This document shows, one piece after another, positions 1 to 5,411 of a DNA stretch of 5,415 nucleotides (within the stretch, counting starts at the first letter, position 1; every line of letters starts with the position of its first letter). Under the pieces are notes generated by a model. It searched no databases and was not told where the DNA came from. It saw only the letters and a program-made list of their open reading frames with translations. The position numbers and the translations under genes are program-made. This stretch comes from an uncultured Collinsella sp. (GTDB lineage Bacteria; Actinomycetota; Coriobacteriia; Coriobacteriales; Coriobacteriaceae). The stretch lies in contig URYT01000129.1 of NCBI GenBank assembly GCA_900552185.1, positions 1 through 5,415 on the forward strand. The letters are read 5' to 3'.

Positions 1-2
1 CA

Positions 3-48
3 GGACCTGACCGAGCGAAAAACTTACCCGCCTCGCCCGGCCAGGTCC
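3..48 (-). terminator. Long 3' hairpin just past the HAD hydrolase stop codon
   Basis: Positions 3-18 and 33-48 can pair as a continuous 16-bp helix when read as minus-strand RNA, with two G-U wobbles and a 14-nt loop. On the plus strand those two wobbles become A-C mismatches, so the structure favours minus-strand transcripts. It starts 11 nt beyond the stop codon of the minus-strand gene, where an intrinsic terminator or 3'-end stabilising hairpin would sit. The window ends two bases after the stem, so a following T-tract cannot be seen and the terminator role is inferred. Confidence 0.5.
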
Positions 49-59
49 GACGAGCCACG

Positions 60-887
60 TTAACGAGCCGCCAAGATGGCGTCGATGAGCGTCAGTACGC
101 CCCCGTCGTTGTTGCTCGGAATGCGCCACTTGGCGTGCGCGTTCATGTGCTCCTCGGCATTGTCTACGATAAAGCTGTGACCGACGCGCTCCAGCATGGG
201 GATGTCGTTGTACGTATCGCCCACGGCGGCGGCGTCGGCAATATCGATGCCCAGGTGTTCGCACAGGTGCGCGACGCCGGCGCCCTTGTCGACGCCCAGG
301 TTCATAAAGTCGATCCACTCGCGCCCGGCGTTGGTGACGTAGAGCTTGTCCGAGAACTCGGGACTATAGGTCTCGCGGAAAGCGGGCTCGGCGTCGTAGC
401 CGGGGAAGAAGACCGAAATCTTGTTGGACTCGAAATCAATGCCATCAAAGCTGTCGACGTAGTTGATTGTGTTGTAGTAGACGCTGATCTCGTCGTGGTA
501 TTGATGGTCGCGGGCAAGCACGTAGAACTCGTCGAAGCAGCACAGGACGGGGACAGCGCGAGGATCCTCCGAGGCACGGCTCAAGACCTGCTGGTACAGC
601 TTCACGTCAATATTGCTCTTATAGATATATCTGCCGCGATAGATCACGCACGCTCCGTTGTCGGGACAAAAGGCGAGGCGGTTCTTGATGCCCTCGAACA
701 TCTCCTCGAGCTTGGGGGCGGGACGTCCGCTGGCGGGGCAGAATACGATGCCGGCGTCGGCGAGCTTGTCCAGGCGCTCATCAAGACCCTGGGGCAGCAC
801 ACGCTCGTCGGTCAGCAGCGTCTTGTCCATATCGACGGCGAGAATCTTAATGTTTCCGATATTGGCGTCCGATTCGTAAGTTTGCAT
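60..887 (-). CDS. HAD-superfamily hydrolase, Cof/type IIB sugar-phosphatase-like
   Basis: This 275-residue protein has all four HAD motifs. Motif I is DMDKT at residues 19-23, with nucleophile Asp19 and acid/base Asp21. Motif II is Ser53 in ASGR. Motif III is Lys201 in VDKGAG. Motif IV is GDTYND at 223-228, with Asp224 and Asp228 for Mg2+. The long insert between motifs II and III (about residues 60-195) is the C2-type cap of the Cof family, and 275 residues is normal for that family. Members are cytosolic Mg2+-dependent phosphatases acting on sugar phosphates, pyridoxal phosphate or flavin precursors; the substrate cannot be read from sequence. The ATG at 887 is preceded by AAAGG about 9 nt upstream on the minus strand. 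The gene is divergent from argG and nothing ties it to arginine metabolism. It has no signal peptide or membrane segment. Confidence 0.93.
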   Translation of the reverse strand: MQTYESDANIGNIKILAVDMDKTLLTDERVLPQGLDERLDKLADAGIVFCPASGRPAPKLEEMFEGIKNRLAFCPDNGACVIYRGRYIYKSNIDVKLYQQVLSRASEDPRAVPVLCCFDEFYVLARDHQYHDEISVYYNTINYVDSFDGIDFESNKISVFFPGYDAEPAFRETYSPEFSDKLYVTNAGREWIDFMNLGVDKGAGVAHLCEHLGIDIADAAAVGDTYNDIPMLERVGHSFIVDNAEEHMNAHAKWRIPSNNDGGVLTLIDAILAAR

Positions 888-922
888 AAAAGCGAGCCTT
901 TCGTTTCGAGATTGTTTCAGAC

Positions 923-928
923 GTTATA
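923..928 (-). promoter_or_regulatory. Possible -10 element of the HAD hydrolase gene
   Basis: Read on the minus strand this is TATAAC, 5 of 6 matches to the sigma-A -10 consensus. It would place the transcription start about 30 nt before the ATG at 887. No convincing -35 hexamer lies 16-18 nt upstream, so this is a weak call. Confidence 0.3.
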
Positions 929-1030
929 GCCATCAATTCGTAGTCGGGCGTATTTTCGCAGGAACGGAGCGTATTTGCACCACGCTTCACAAAGTAATGA
1001 AAAAACTTTTCAGAAATTTGAATTTGTCGC

Positions 1031-1058
1031 TTGTGCTGCGGGCACTTTAGCGTAATAT
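1031..1058 (+). promoter_or_regulatory. Possible promoter of the argG leader transcript
   Basis: TTGTGC (1031-1036) and TAATAT (1053-1058), spaced by 16 nt, form a weak sigma-A-like pair. It would start a transcript roughly 95 nt before the leader ORF. An alternative -10, TAGAAT at 1125-1130 (5 of 6 matches), lacks a clear -35 but would give a short 5' end about 25 nt before the leader ORF. Apart from these candidates, 888-1161 is AT-richer than the genes and holds nothing else I can name. The direct repeat CCGCTTACCG / CCGTTTACGA (1091-1100, 1112-1121) could be a protein-binding site. Confidence 0.3.
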
Positions 1059-1161
1059 AGCGACCATCGAAAACGGAGACGGAAAAACAACCGCTTACCG
1101 AGGAAAAGGTACCGTTTACGATATTAGAATTGCGCCCGGCGATAGGTGAAAGGAGAGGCAG

Positions 1162-1236
1162 ATGCAGTTCGTAACGATCATCACCACTGCAGACAATGCC
1201 ATCCGACGCCAGCGCGCAATTTCCCGACGACGATAA
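1162..1236 (+). CDS. Arginine-rich leader peptide of argG (24 aa)
   Basis: This short ORF starts at ATG 1162, has AAAGGAG at 1149-1155 with 6-nt spacing, and stops at TAA 1234-1236. An in-frame TGA at 1147-1149 rules out a longer upstream start. Six of its last ten residues are arginine (15, 16, 18, 22, 23, 24), and the last three codons before the stop are CGA CGA CGA. Four of the six Arg codons are CGA. By contrast, all 43 Arg codons of argG, argH and ndk are CGC or CGT. Leader peptides of attenuators are typically 10-30 residues and loaded with codons for the pathway's end product, and this one lies about 205 nt before an arginine biosynthetic gene. The inferred role is to stall ribosomes when charged Arg-tRNA is scarce, not to make a functional protein. 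The alternative is a chance small ORF, but the Shine-Dalgarno, the codon bias and the downstream RNA folds argue against that. Confidence 0.72.
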   Translation: MQFVTIITTADNAIRRQRAISRRR

Positions 1237-1308
1237 CAATCGTCTCTGTCCGCATGGGGCGAATTGCCTCAACAGAGTCATTTTGAGGTCGTTGGGTTTT
1301 AGCACGAC
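1223..1308 (+). promoter_or_regulatory. Putative argG attenuator: anti-antiterminator and antiterminator segments
   Basis: Segment 1, CCCGACGAC (1223-1231), overlaps the leader's terminal Arg codons. It can pair with segment 2, GTCGTTGGG (1288-1296), over nine contiguous base pairs including one G-U. The intervening RNA folds on itself: CTCTGT (1244-1249) with ACAGAG (1272-1277), enclosing GGGGC (1256-1260) with GCCTC (1266-1270). Segment 2 can instead pair through GTCGT (1288-1292) with segment 3, ACGAC (1304-1308), which is part of the 5' arm of the downstream terminator. The inferred logic is that a ribosome stalled on the Arg codons covers segment 1, so segment 2 captures segment 3, the terminator is blocked and argG is transcribed. 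With ample arginine, 1:2 forms and the terminator folds. The 2:3 helix is short (5 bp plus one pair across a bulge). A local hairpin, GACGAT/ATCGTC (1229-1244), also competes for segment 1. Confidence 0.58.
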
Positions 1309-1347
1309 ATTGCTGCATGTTTCTAGGGCATGTATGTGCTGATTTTT
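1299..1347 (+). terminator. Attenuator terminator upstream of argG
   Basis: TTAGCAC (1299-1305) pairs with GTGCTGA (1336-1342) over 7 bp with one G-U. After a small internal loop, ACAT (1307-1310) pairs with ATGT (1330-1333), then GCT (1312-1314) with GGC (1327-1329), leaving a 12-nt loop. Five Ts follow immediately (1343-1347). An intrinsic terminator about 95 nt before the argG start codon, inside its leader, makes sense only if it is conditional. The stem is not GC-rich, which leaves its strength uncertain. Confidence 0.55.
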
Positions 1348-1441
1348 GCTATTTAACCTGATATTGCACGGTATATGACCTTGAAATGACTTGCAACTGA
1401 CCGATGTTCTAACTAGCTACCAAGGGCGAAAGGAAACAGCC

Positions 1442-2668
1442 ATGAGCAAGGAAAAAGTCGTTCTCGCATATTCCGGTGGTCTTGATACATCCGTATGTGT
1501 CAAGTGGCTCCAGGACGAGAAGAATCTCGATGTCGTTTGTGTCTGCGGCAACGTGGGCCAGGAAGAGACCGGACTGGATGCCAAGAAGCAGAAGGCGCTC
1601 GACCTGGGCGTTCTCGATTGCCAGGTGCTCGACCTGCGCGACGAGTTCTCCGATGAGTTCCTGACCAAAGCCATTGCAGCAAACTCCATGTACGAGAACA
1701 AGTATCCGCTGCTCTCCGCCCTGTCTCGCCCGCTGCTTGCCAAGAAGCTTGTTGAGGTCGCCCACGAGTTTGGCGCGACCTACGTCGCCCACGGCTGCAC
1801 CGGCAAGGGTAACGACCAGGTCCGTTTTGAGGCCGCCGTCAAGGCCCTCGACCCCGAGCTCAAGGTTATCGCCCCGGTTCGCGAGTGGGACCTGAAGTGT
1901 CGCCCCGACGAGGTCGCCTATGCCCACGCCCACAACGTGCCGGTTCCCGAGGGTGCCAACGACAACCCCTACTCCATCGACGACAACCTGTGGGGTCGTG
2001 CCATTGAGTGCGGTCACCTGGAGGATCCCTGGAATGAGCCGCTCGACGACGCTTGGGTTATGACCAAGAATCCCGAGGACACCCCGGACACCCCGACCTA
2101 CACCGAGATTGAGTTTGAGGCCGGCAAGCCCGTCGCCGTCGACGGCAAGAAGATGAAGCTCTCTGAGATCGTCATCGCCCTCAACAAGATCTCCGGCGAC
2201 AATGGCTTTGGCCGTCTCGATCTGGTCGAGGATCGCCTGGTGGGCCTTAAGAGCCGCGAGTGCTACGAGGTTCCCGGCGCCCTGACGCTCATCACCGCCC
2301 ACAAGGCGCTCGAGGACATCTGCGTCGAGGGCGACCTGCTCAAGACCAAGATCAAGCTCGAGCAGGATTGGGCCACCGCCGTGTACAACGGCCAGTGGTA
2401 CAGCCCGCTCAAGAACGCGCTCGATGCCTTTATGGCCGACACGCAAAAGTTCGTGACCGGCACTGTCCGTCTGAAGTTCTTTAAGGGCAACTGCCATGTC
2501 GTCGGCCGCAAGAGCCCCTTCAGCCTCTACGACTACGGTCTGGCTACCTACGACCGCGACACCACGTTTGACGAGAAGGCCAGCGCCGGCTTTATCGAGA
2601 TCGATACGCTGTCGCTCAAGACGTGGGCAAAGGTCCAGGGCCCCAGCTCTGCTGCTGCCCAGGCCTAG
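1442..2668 (+). CDS. argG: Argininosuccinate synthase
   Basis: This 408-residue cytosolic enzyme joins citrulline and aspartate using ATP (to AMP + PPi), forming argininosuccinate in the penultimate step of arginine synthesis. The PP-loop ATP site AYSGGLDTS is at residues 9-17. The second family signature, GCTGKGNDQVRF, is at 118-129 and includes the Thr-Gly-Lys-Gly-Asn-Asp aspartate/citrulline-binding segment. MYENKYPL (83-90) and YSIDDNLWGR (177-186) are further conserved substrate-site blocks. Length is typical of the bacterial type (about 400). The start at ATG 1442 is preferred over an in-frame TTG at 1391: it has AAAGGA at 1429-1434 and puts the PP-loop at the usual distance from the N-terminus. 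Arg codons are only CGC/CGT. The upstream leader suggests control by arginine-dependent attenuation. argH lies 522 bp downstream, beyond a hairpin and a small ORF. There is no sign of truncation or frameshift. Confidence 0.98.
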   Translation: MSKEKVVLAYSGGLDTSVCVKWLQDEKNLDVVCVCGNVGQEETGLDAKKQKALDLGVLDCQVLDLRDEFSDEFLTKAIAANSMYENKYPLLSALSRPLLAKKLVEVAHEFGATYVAHGCTGKGNDQVRFEAAVKALDPELKVIAPVREWDLKCRPDEVAYAHAHNVPVPEGANDNPYSIDDNLWGRAIECGHLEDPWNEPLDDAWVMTKNPEDTPDTPTYTEIEFEAGKPVAVDGKKMKLSEIVIALNKISGDNGFGRLDLVEDRLVGLKSRECYEVPGALTLITAHKALEDICVEGDLLKTKIKLEQDWATAVYNGQWYSPLKNALDAFMADTQKFVTGTVRLKFFKGNCHVVGRKSPFSLYDYGLATYDRDTTFDEKASAGFIEIDTLSLKTWAKVQGPSSAAAQA

Positions 2669-2710
2669 CGCCTCCTTCCCTTGGTATCCGCGCGGCCCAT
2701 CCGCGTGATA

Positions 2711-2746
2711 CATAACGGGCGCACGGGGTCCCTACCTTTCGTTATG
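2711..2746 (+). repeat. Inverted repeat downstream of argG
   Basis: CATAACG (2711-2717) and CGTTATG (2740-2746) are perfect 7-nt inverted repeats separated by 22 nt, 42 nt past the argG stop. Two G-U pairs can extend the stem inward. No T-tract follows, so it looks more like an RNA 3'-end structure or a protein site than an intrinsic terminator. No function is assigned. Confidence 0.45.
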
Positions 2747-2800
2747 CTTGCTGACACTTCTTAACATCGGTGGCCCCTACGTTCCGCCCGCATATATGAT

Positions 2801-2863
2801 GCCGCGTCTGCGGCTGAGTCCGAGCCCCGCCGGGGTTGTCCGGCGGGGCTCCTTCTATCAATT
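2801..2863 (+). terminator. Strong GC-rich terminator-like hairpin between argG and argH
   Basis: GAGCCCCGCCGG (2822-2833) and CCGGCGGGGCTC (2840-2851) form a perfect 12-bp stem with a 6-nt loop. A pyrimidine/AT-rich stretch (CTTCTATCAATTT) follows but contains no uninterrupted T-run. A smaller hairpin, GCCGC/GCGGC with a 4-nt loop, lies just before it at 2801-2814. The structure should terminate, pause or protect the argG transcript. The imperfect T-tract leaves open partial read-through into argH. Confidence 0.7.
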
Positions 2864-2901
2864 TGGCGGCTCTGTGCCTATATATATGAGGAGTATCCAT
2901 T

Positions 2902-3072
2902 ATGTTCAATGCTATCGCGCATGCTTTGCTTGCCCTCGCGCCCGAGTTCGATGCTGTAAGGGTCGAGGACGTTCCTATGAGCCTGAAGGCCTGGATCGAT
3001 GGCTCGCAGGGCAACATCCGGAGGGAGACGTTGGGCGCCAAGTGCATGGTGCGTCACTTCTTTGCAAATTAG
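2902..3072 (+). CDS. Small hypothetical protein (56 aa) between argG and argH
   Basis: The ORF starts at ATG 2902 with GAGGAG at 2888-2893 (8-nt spacing) and ends at TAG 3070-3072. The N-terminal 14 residues are hydrophobic and alanine/leucine-rich (MFNAIAHALLALAP). An acidic patch (EFDAVRVEDV) comes next, then a basic C-terminal half with RR at 40-41, one Cys (48) and an HFFAN end. I recognise no domain. The first segment is too short to be a secure membrane anchor. Three of its four Arg codons are AGG or CGG, which argG, argH and ndk never use, so it may be recently acquired, a gene remnant or weakly expressed. It sits 118 bp upstream of argH on the same strand, after the hairpin that closes argG, and could be co-transcribed with argH. 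The good Shine-Dalgarno supports translation; function is unknown. Confidence 0.5.
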   Translation: MFNAIAHALLALAPEFDAVRVEDVPMSLKAWIDGSQGNIRRETLGAKCMVRHFFAN

Positions 3073-3190
3073 CCACATGGCCCCGCGCGCGGCAGGGAGT
3101 GTGTAAAACTAGCGGTTGATAAATCGCTTTAGCGACAGGGCACATTGCTTTGGACGCTTGTTTTGGTATTTGGAGAAAGGAGACGGTTCC

Positions 3191-4621
3191 ATGGCTCTTT
3201 GGGGCGGTCGTTTTGAGGCGGGCGTGGCCGAGGTCACGCAGGAGTTTGGCGCGTCGCTGCCGGTCGACAAACATCTCTATAAGCAGGATATCGCCGGCTC
3301 TAAGGCGCATGCCAAGATGTTGGCCGCCCAGGGCATCATCAGTGCCGAGGACGAGCAGGCGATTGCCAAGGGCCTGACCGGAATCGAACAGGATATCGAT
3401 GCCGGCAACTTTACCTTCGACATCAACGATGAGGACATTCATATGTCCATCGAGAGCGAGCTGACGCGTCGCATCGGCGAGGCTGGCAAGCGCTTGCATA
3501 CTGGGCGTTCGCGCAACGACCAGGTGGCGACCGATACGCGCCTGGGCGTCAAGGCGCTGGCCAAGGAGCTCATGGAGGCCAATCTTGAGCTGCGCCATGT
3601 GCTGGCGGATGCGGCCAAGAAGTACGACAAGGTGATTCTGCCGGGCTACACGCATATGCAGCACGCTCAGCCCGTGCTGCTCTCGCATCATCTGCTGGCG
3701 TATTTCTGGATGTTCGCGCGCGACTTTACGCGCCTGAAGGCCGCCTTTGATGCCGCCGACAACTGCCCGCTTGGTGCTGCCGCGCTTGCCGGTACGAGCT
3801 ATCCGCTCGATCGCCAGATGACGGCTGCCGAACTTGGCTTTGCGGGCGTGATCCCCAACTCGCTCGATGCGGTTTCCGACCGTGATTTCCTGCTCGATCT
3901 GCATTACGCCGGATCCGTCATGGCGATGCACCTGTCGCGTCTTTCCGAGGAGATCGTGCTGTGGTCGAGCTCCGAATTTGGCTTTATCACGCTTTCAGAC
4001 TCCTACTCCACCGGCTCGTCTATCATGCCGCAGAAGAAGAACCCCGACTTTGCCGAGCTTATCCGCGGCAAGAGCGGTCGCGTGTACGGCAACCTGGTGC
4101 AGCTGCTGGTAACCATGAAGGGCTTGCCGCTTGCTTATAACAAGGACTTGCAGGAGGACAAGGAGGGCGCGCTCGATACCGCCCATACGCTCATGCAGTG
4201 CCTTTCCGTTATGGCCGGAATGATTTCGACTTGGACCGTCAACGAGGATGCCATGGCGCGCGAGTGCGGCGTGGGGCACCTTGCCGCCACCGATGTTGCC
4301 GATTACCTGGCCAAGCGTGGCCTGCCGTTCCGCGAGGCACATGCCGTGGTGGGCCATCTGGTCCTGATGTGCGAGAAGCGCGGCTGCAATCTTGAGGACC
4401 TGCCGTTTGAGGTGTTCCAGGAGGCAAGCCCGCTCTTTGAGCGCGACATTACCGAGGCGCTCGACATCCCGTCGATTGTCGCCGCGCGCACGACCGAGGG
4501 CGGCACCGCCCCTGCCGCCGTTGCCGTGCAGCTTGATCGCGCCGAGGCACAGCTCGTGGCTGACGAGGGTGTGTTTGGGTCACTGACTAAGGTCGTCGAG
4601 ATGGGCCACGGGGTAAAGTAG
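3191..4621 (+). CDS. argH: Argininosuccinate lyase
   Basis: This 476-residue enzyme of the fumarase/aspartase superfamily splits argininosuccinate into arginine and fumarate, the final step of arginine synthesis. It acts as a cytosolic homotetramer in known members. The N-terminal MALWGGRF is typical of the family. The three superfamily regions are present: HTGRSRNDQ from residue 103, GYTHMQHAQP with Thr154/His155, and the flexible catalytic loop GSSIMPQKKNP at 275-285, which carries the catalytic Ser and Lys282. Length is normal (about 460-480). ATG 3191 is chosen over an in-frame TTG at 3116 because of AAAGGAGA at 3176-3183 and the family-typical N-terminus. The 118-bp gap after the small ORF holds CCGCGCGCGG (3083-3092) and a TCGCT-TT-AGCGA inverted repeat (3124-3135), a possible operator. 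I see no strong promoter there. The enzyme works directly after the argG product; a good terminator closes the gene. Confidence 0.98.
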   Translation: MALWGGRFEAGVAEVTQEFGASLPVDKHLYKQDIAGSKAHAKMLAAQGIISAEDEQAIAKGLTGIEQDIDAGNFTFDINDEDIHMSIESELTRRIGEAGKRLHTGRSRNDQVATDTRLGVKALAKELMEANLELRHVLADAAKKYDKVILPGYTHMQHAQPVLLSHHLLAYFWMFARDFTRLKAAFDAADNCPLGAAALAGTSYPLDRQMTAAELGFAGVIPNSLDAVSDRDFLLDLHYAGSVMAMHLSRLSEEIVLWSSSEFGFITLSDSYSTGSSIMPQKKNPDFAELIRGKSGRVYGNLVQLLVTMKGLPLAYNKDLQEDKEGALDTAHTLMQCLSVMAGMISTWTVNEDAMARECGVGHLAATDVADYLAKRGLPFREAHAVVGHLVLMCEKRGCNLEDLPFEVFQEASPLFERDITEALDIPSIVAARTTEGGTAPAAVAVQLDRAEAQLVADEGVFGSLTKVVEMGHGVK

Positions 4622-4671
4622 GGATTTGGCTGAAGCCGTTTTGGCCATTTATTGATAAATCGTTTTCACTT

Positions 4672-4705
4672 TACGGGCGCCTGCTGATGTGGGCGCCCGT
4701 ATTTT
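4672..4705 (+). terminator. Intrinsic terminator of argH
   Basis: TACGGGCGCC (4672-4681) and GGCGCCCGTA (4692-4701) form a perfect 10-bp GC-rich stem with a 10-nt loop. TTTTGTT follows immediately. It lies about 50 nt after the argH stop and has the standard form of a Rho-independent terminator. Confidence 0.9.
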
Positions 4706-4787
4706 GTTGCTATGGGGGAGGGGCTTGTCGAGAACTTCTGTAGGACCTTTGGGCAGGTTGTGAAGGGGTTACGTTCGCGGGCGGCAA

Positions 4788-4828
4788 CCGACCGCCTGCT
4801 CTGTTCGATGCGGTTGATGGGCGGTCGG
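4788..4828. repeat. Perfect inverted repeat between argH and ndk
   Basis: CCGACCGCC (4788-4796) and GGCGGTCGG (4820-4828) are perfect 9-nt inverted repeats with a 23-nt spacer. No T-tract follows on either strand, so it is not an evident terminator. It is the main structured element in 4706-4860, where I see no supportable gene. It could be a small-RNA hairpin, an extragenic repeat or a dyad site. Confidence 0.5.
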
Positions 4829-4873
4829 ATGGTACTCTAATCGGGCTTCGAAACAGAAGTGACACATATGGAG

Positions 4874-4903
4874 CGCTTTAATAAATTGCAACGTTTCAAT
4901 AAA
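4874..4903. promoter_or_regulatory. Overlapping direct repeat and palindrome upstream of ndk (possible operator)
   Basis: CGCTTTAATAAA (4874-4885) and CGTTTCAATAAA (4892-4903) are 12-nt direct repeats with two mismatches, 18 nt apart. Across the second copy lies a near-perfect 16-nt palindrome, ATTGCAACGTTTCAAT (4885-4900), with seven of eight half-site positions symmetric and a central CG. Palindromes with a central CG of this form are typical of LacI/PurR-family operators. The site ends 11 nt before the putative ndk -35 hexamer. The regulator is unknown and binding is inferred. Confidence 0.42.
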
Positions 4904-4914
4904 CAGCTTTTTGT

Positions 4915-4942
4915 TTAACTGCAGCTAAAACTCTGTTACGAT
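4915..4942 (+). promoter_or_regulatory. Candidate ndk promoter
   Basis: TTAACT (4915-4920, 4 of 6 to TTGACA) and TACGAT (4937-4942, 4 of 6 to TATAAT) are 16 nt apart in an AT-rich stretch unlike the flanking genes. Transcription would start near 4949, giving a leader of about 58 nt before ndk. A 16-nt imperfect palindrome, TTTAACTGCAGCTAAA (4914-4929, one mismatched pair), covers the -35 hexamer and could be a repressor site. Confidence 0.45.
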
Positions 4943-5006
4943 GCAGTCCAGGCGGGTGCCGGAATGGGACTTGGGCACGCGCGAACCTACTTGAAAGGCT
5001 ACTTTT

Positions 5007-5411
5007 ATGGCTATCGAGAAGACCTTCATCATGATTAAGCCCGACGCCGTGCGCGACCGCAAGATCGGCGAGATCGTTGCTCGCATTGAGCGCAGCGGCC
5101 TTGTCATCGAGCGCATGGAGATGACCACGCTCGAGCGCGCTACCGTCGAGGAGCACTACGCCCATCTGGCCGACAAGCCCTTCTTTGGCGGTCTCTGCGA
5201 CTTTATGACGAGCGGTCCGGTCGTCAAGATGGTCGTTTCCGGTCTCTCCGCTGTTGCTAAGATGCGCACCCTCATGGGCGCTACCAACCCGCTTGAGGCT
5301 GCTCCTGGTACCATCCGCGGCGACTTTGCCGTCGATGTCAACGCCAACGTGATCCACGGCTCCGACTGCCTGGAGAATGCCGAGATCGAGATCAAGCGCT
5401 TCTTTGGCTAA
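5007..5411 (+). CDS. ndk: Nucleoside diphosphate kinase
   Basis: This 134-residue enzyme transfers the gamma-phosphate from ATP to nucleoside diphosphates by a phosphohistidine intermediate, balancing the cytosolic NTP and dNTP pools. The whole NDPK fold is present. It starts with EKTFIMIKPDAV (Lys11), and the nucleotide-site residues Tyr51, Phe59, Arg87, Thr93, Arg104 and Asn114 are all in place. The catalytic His117 is in NVIHGSD (114-120). Length matches short bacterial Ndk proteins. The residue after HGSD is Cys121, where most homologues I know have Ser; this should not abolish phosphotransfer. The ATG at 5007 has GAAAGG at 4993-4998 with 8-nt spacing. Arg codons are only CGC, consistent with a well-expressed housekeeping gene. 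It is separated from argH by a terminator and a 385-bp gap with its own candidate promoter, so it is probably a separate transcription unit. The window ends four bases after the stop. Confidence 0.98.
   Translation: MAIEKTFIMIKPDAVRDRKIGEIVARIERSGLVIERMEMTTLERATVEEHYAHLADKPFFGGLCDFMTSGPVVKMVVSGLSAVAKMRTLMGATNPLEAAPGTIRGDFAVDVNANVIHGSDCLENAEIEIKRFFG

Noticed and set aside
847..1305. Minus-strand ORF of 152 codons filling the HAD-argG gap
   Set aside because: It starts with GTG and no ribosome-binding site, overlaps the HAD gene's 5' end in another frame, has no recognisable domain and runs antisense through the argG leader and attenuator.
1301..1370. ArgR-type ARG box upstream of argG
   Set aside because: GCATGT repeats at 1315-1320 and 1328-1333 recall part of actinobacterial ARG boxes. 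However, they are in direct, not inverted, orientation and are explained by the terminator hairpin's loop and 3' arm.
1409..2713. Long minus-strand ORF antisense to argG
   Set aside because: It is a codon-bias shadow of argG on the opposite strand, with a low-complexity V/L/G-rich translation and no domain.
2748..3119. Plus-strand ORF overlapping the 56-aa ORF, with a Cys/Arg-rich segment resembling a zinc-binding motif
   Set aside because: It runs through the strong terminator hairpin, has no ribosome-binding site for its starts, and the Cys spacing fits no known zinc-ribbon. The overlapping frame at 2902 has the Shine-Dalgarno.
3116..3126. TTGATAAATCG before argH, repeated at 4652-4662 after it
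   Set aside because: An 11-nt exact AT-rich match in two short intergenic regions is within chance. There is no inserted element between the copies other than argH, and no flanking terminal repeats or transposase.
4712..4840. Plus-strand ORF of 42 codons after the argH terminator
   Set aside because: There is no Shine-Dalgarno before its ATG, it begins 7 nt after the terminator T-tract, and it uses atypical codons (CGG, AGG, GGG). Its frame is better explained by the inverted repeat and spacer.
4868..4918. 16-codon ORF (MERFNKLQRFNKQLFV) upstream of ndk, a possible leader peptide
   Set aside because: It lies upstream of the candidate ndk promoter and has only a poor ribosome-binding site. 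Its internal RFNK repetition simply reflects the 12-nt DNA direct repeat. It has no codon bias linked to ndk function.
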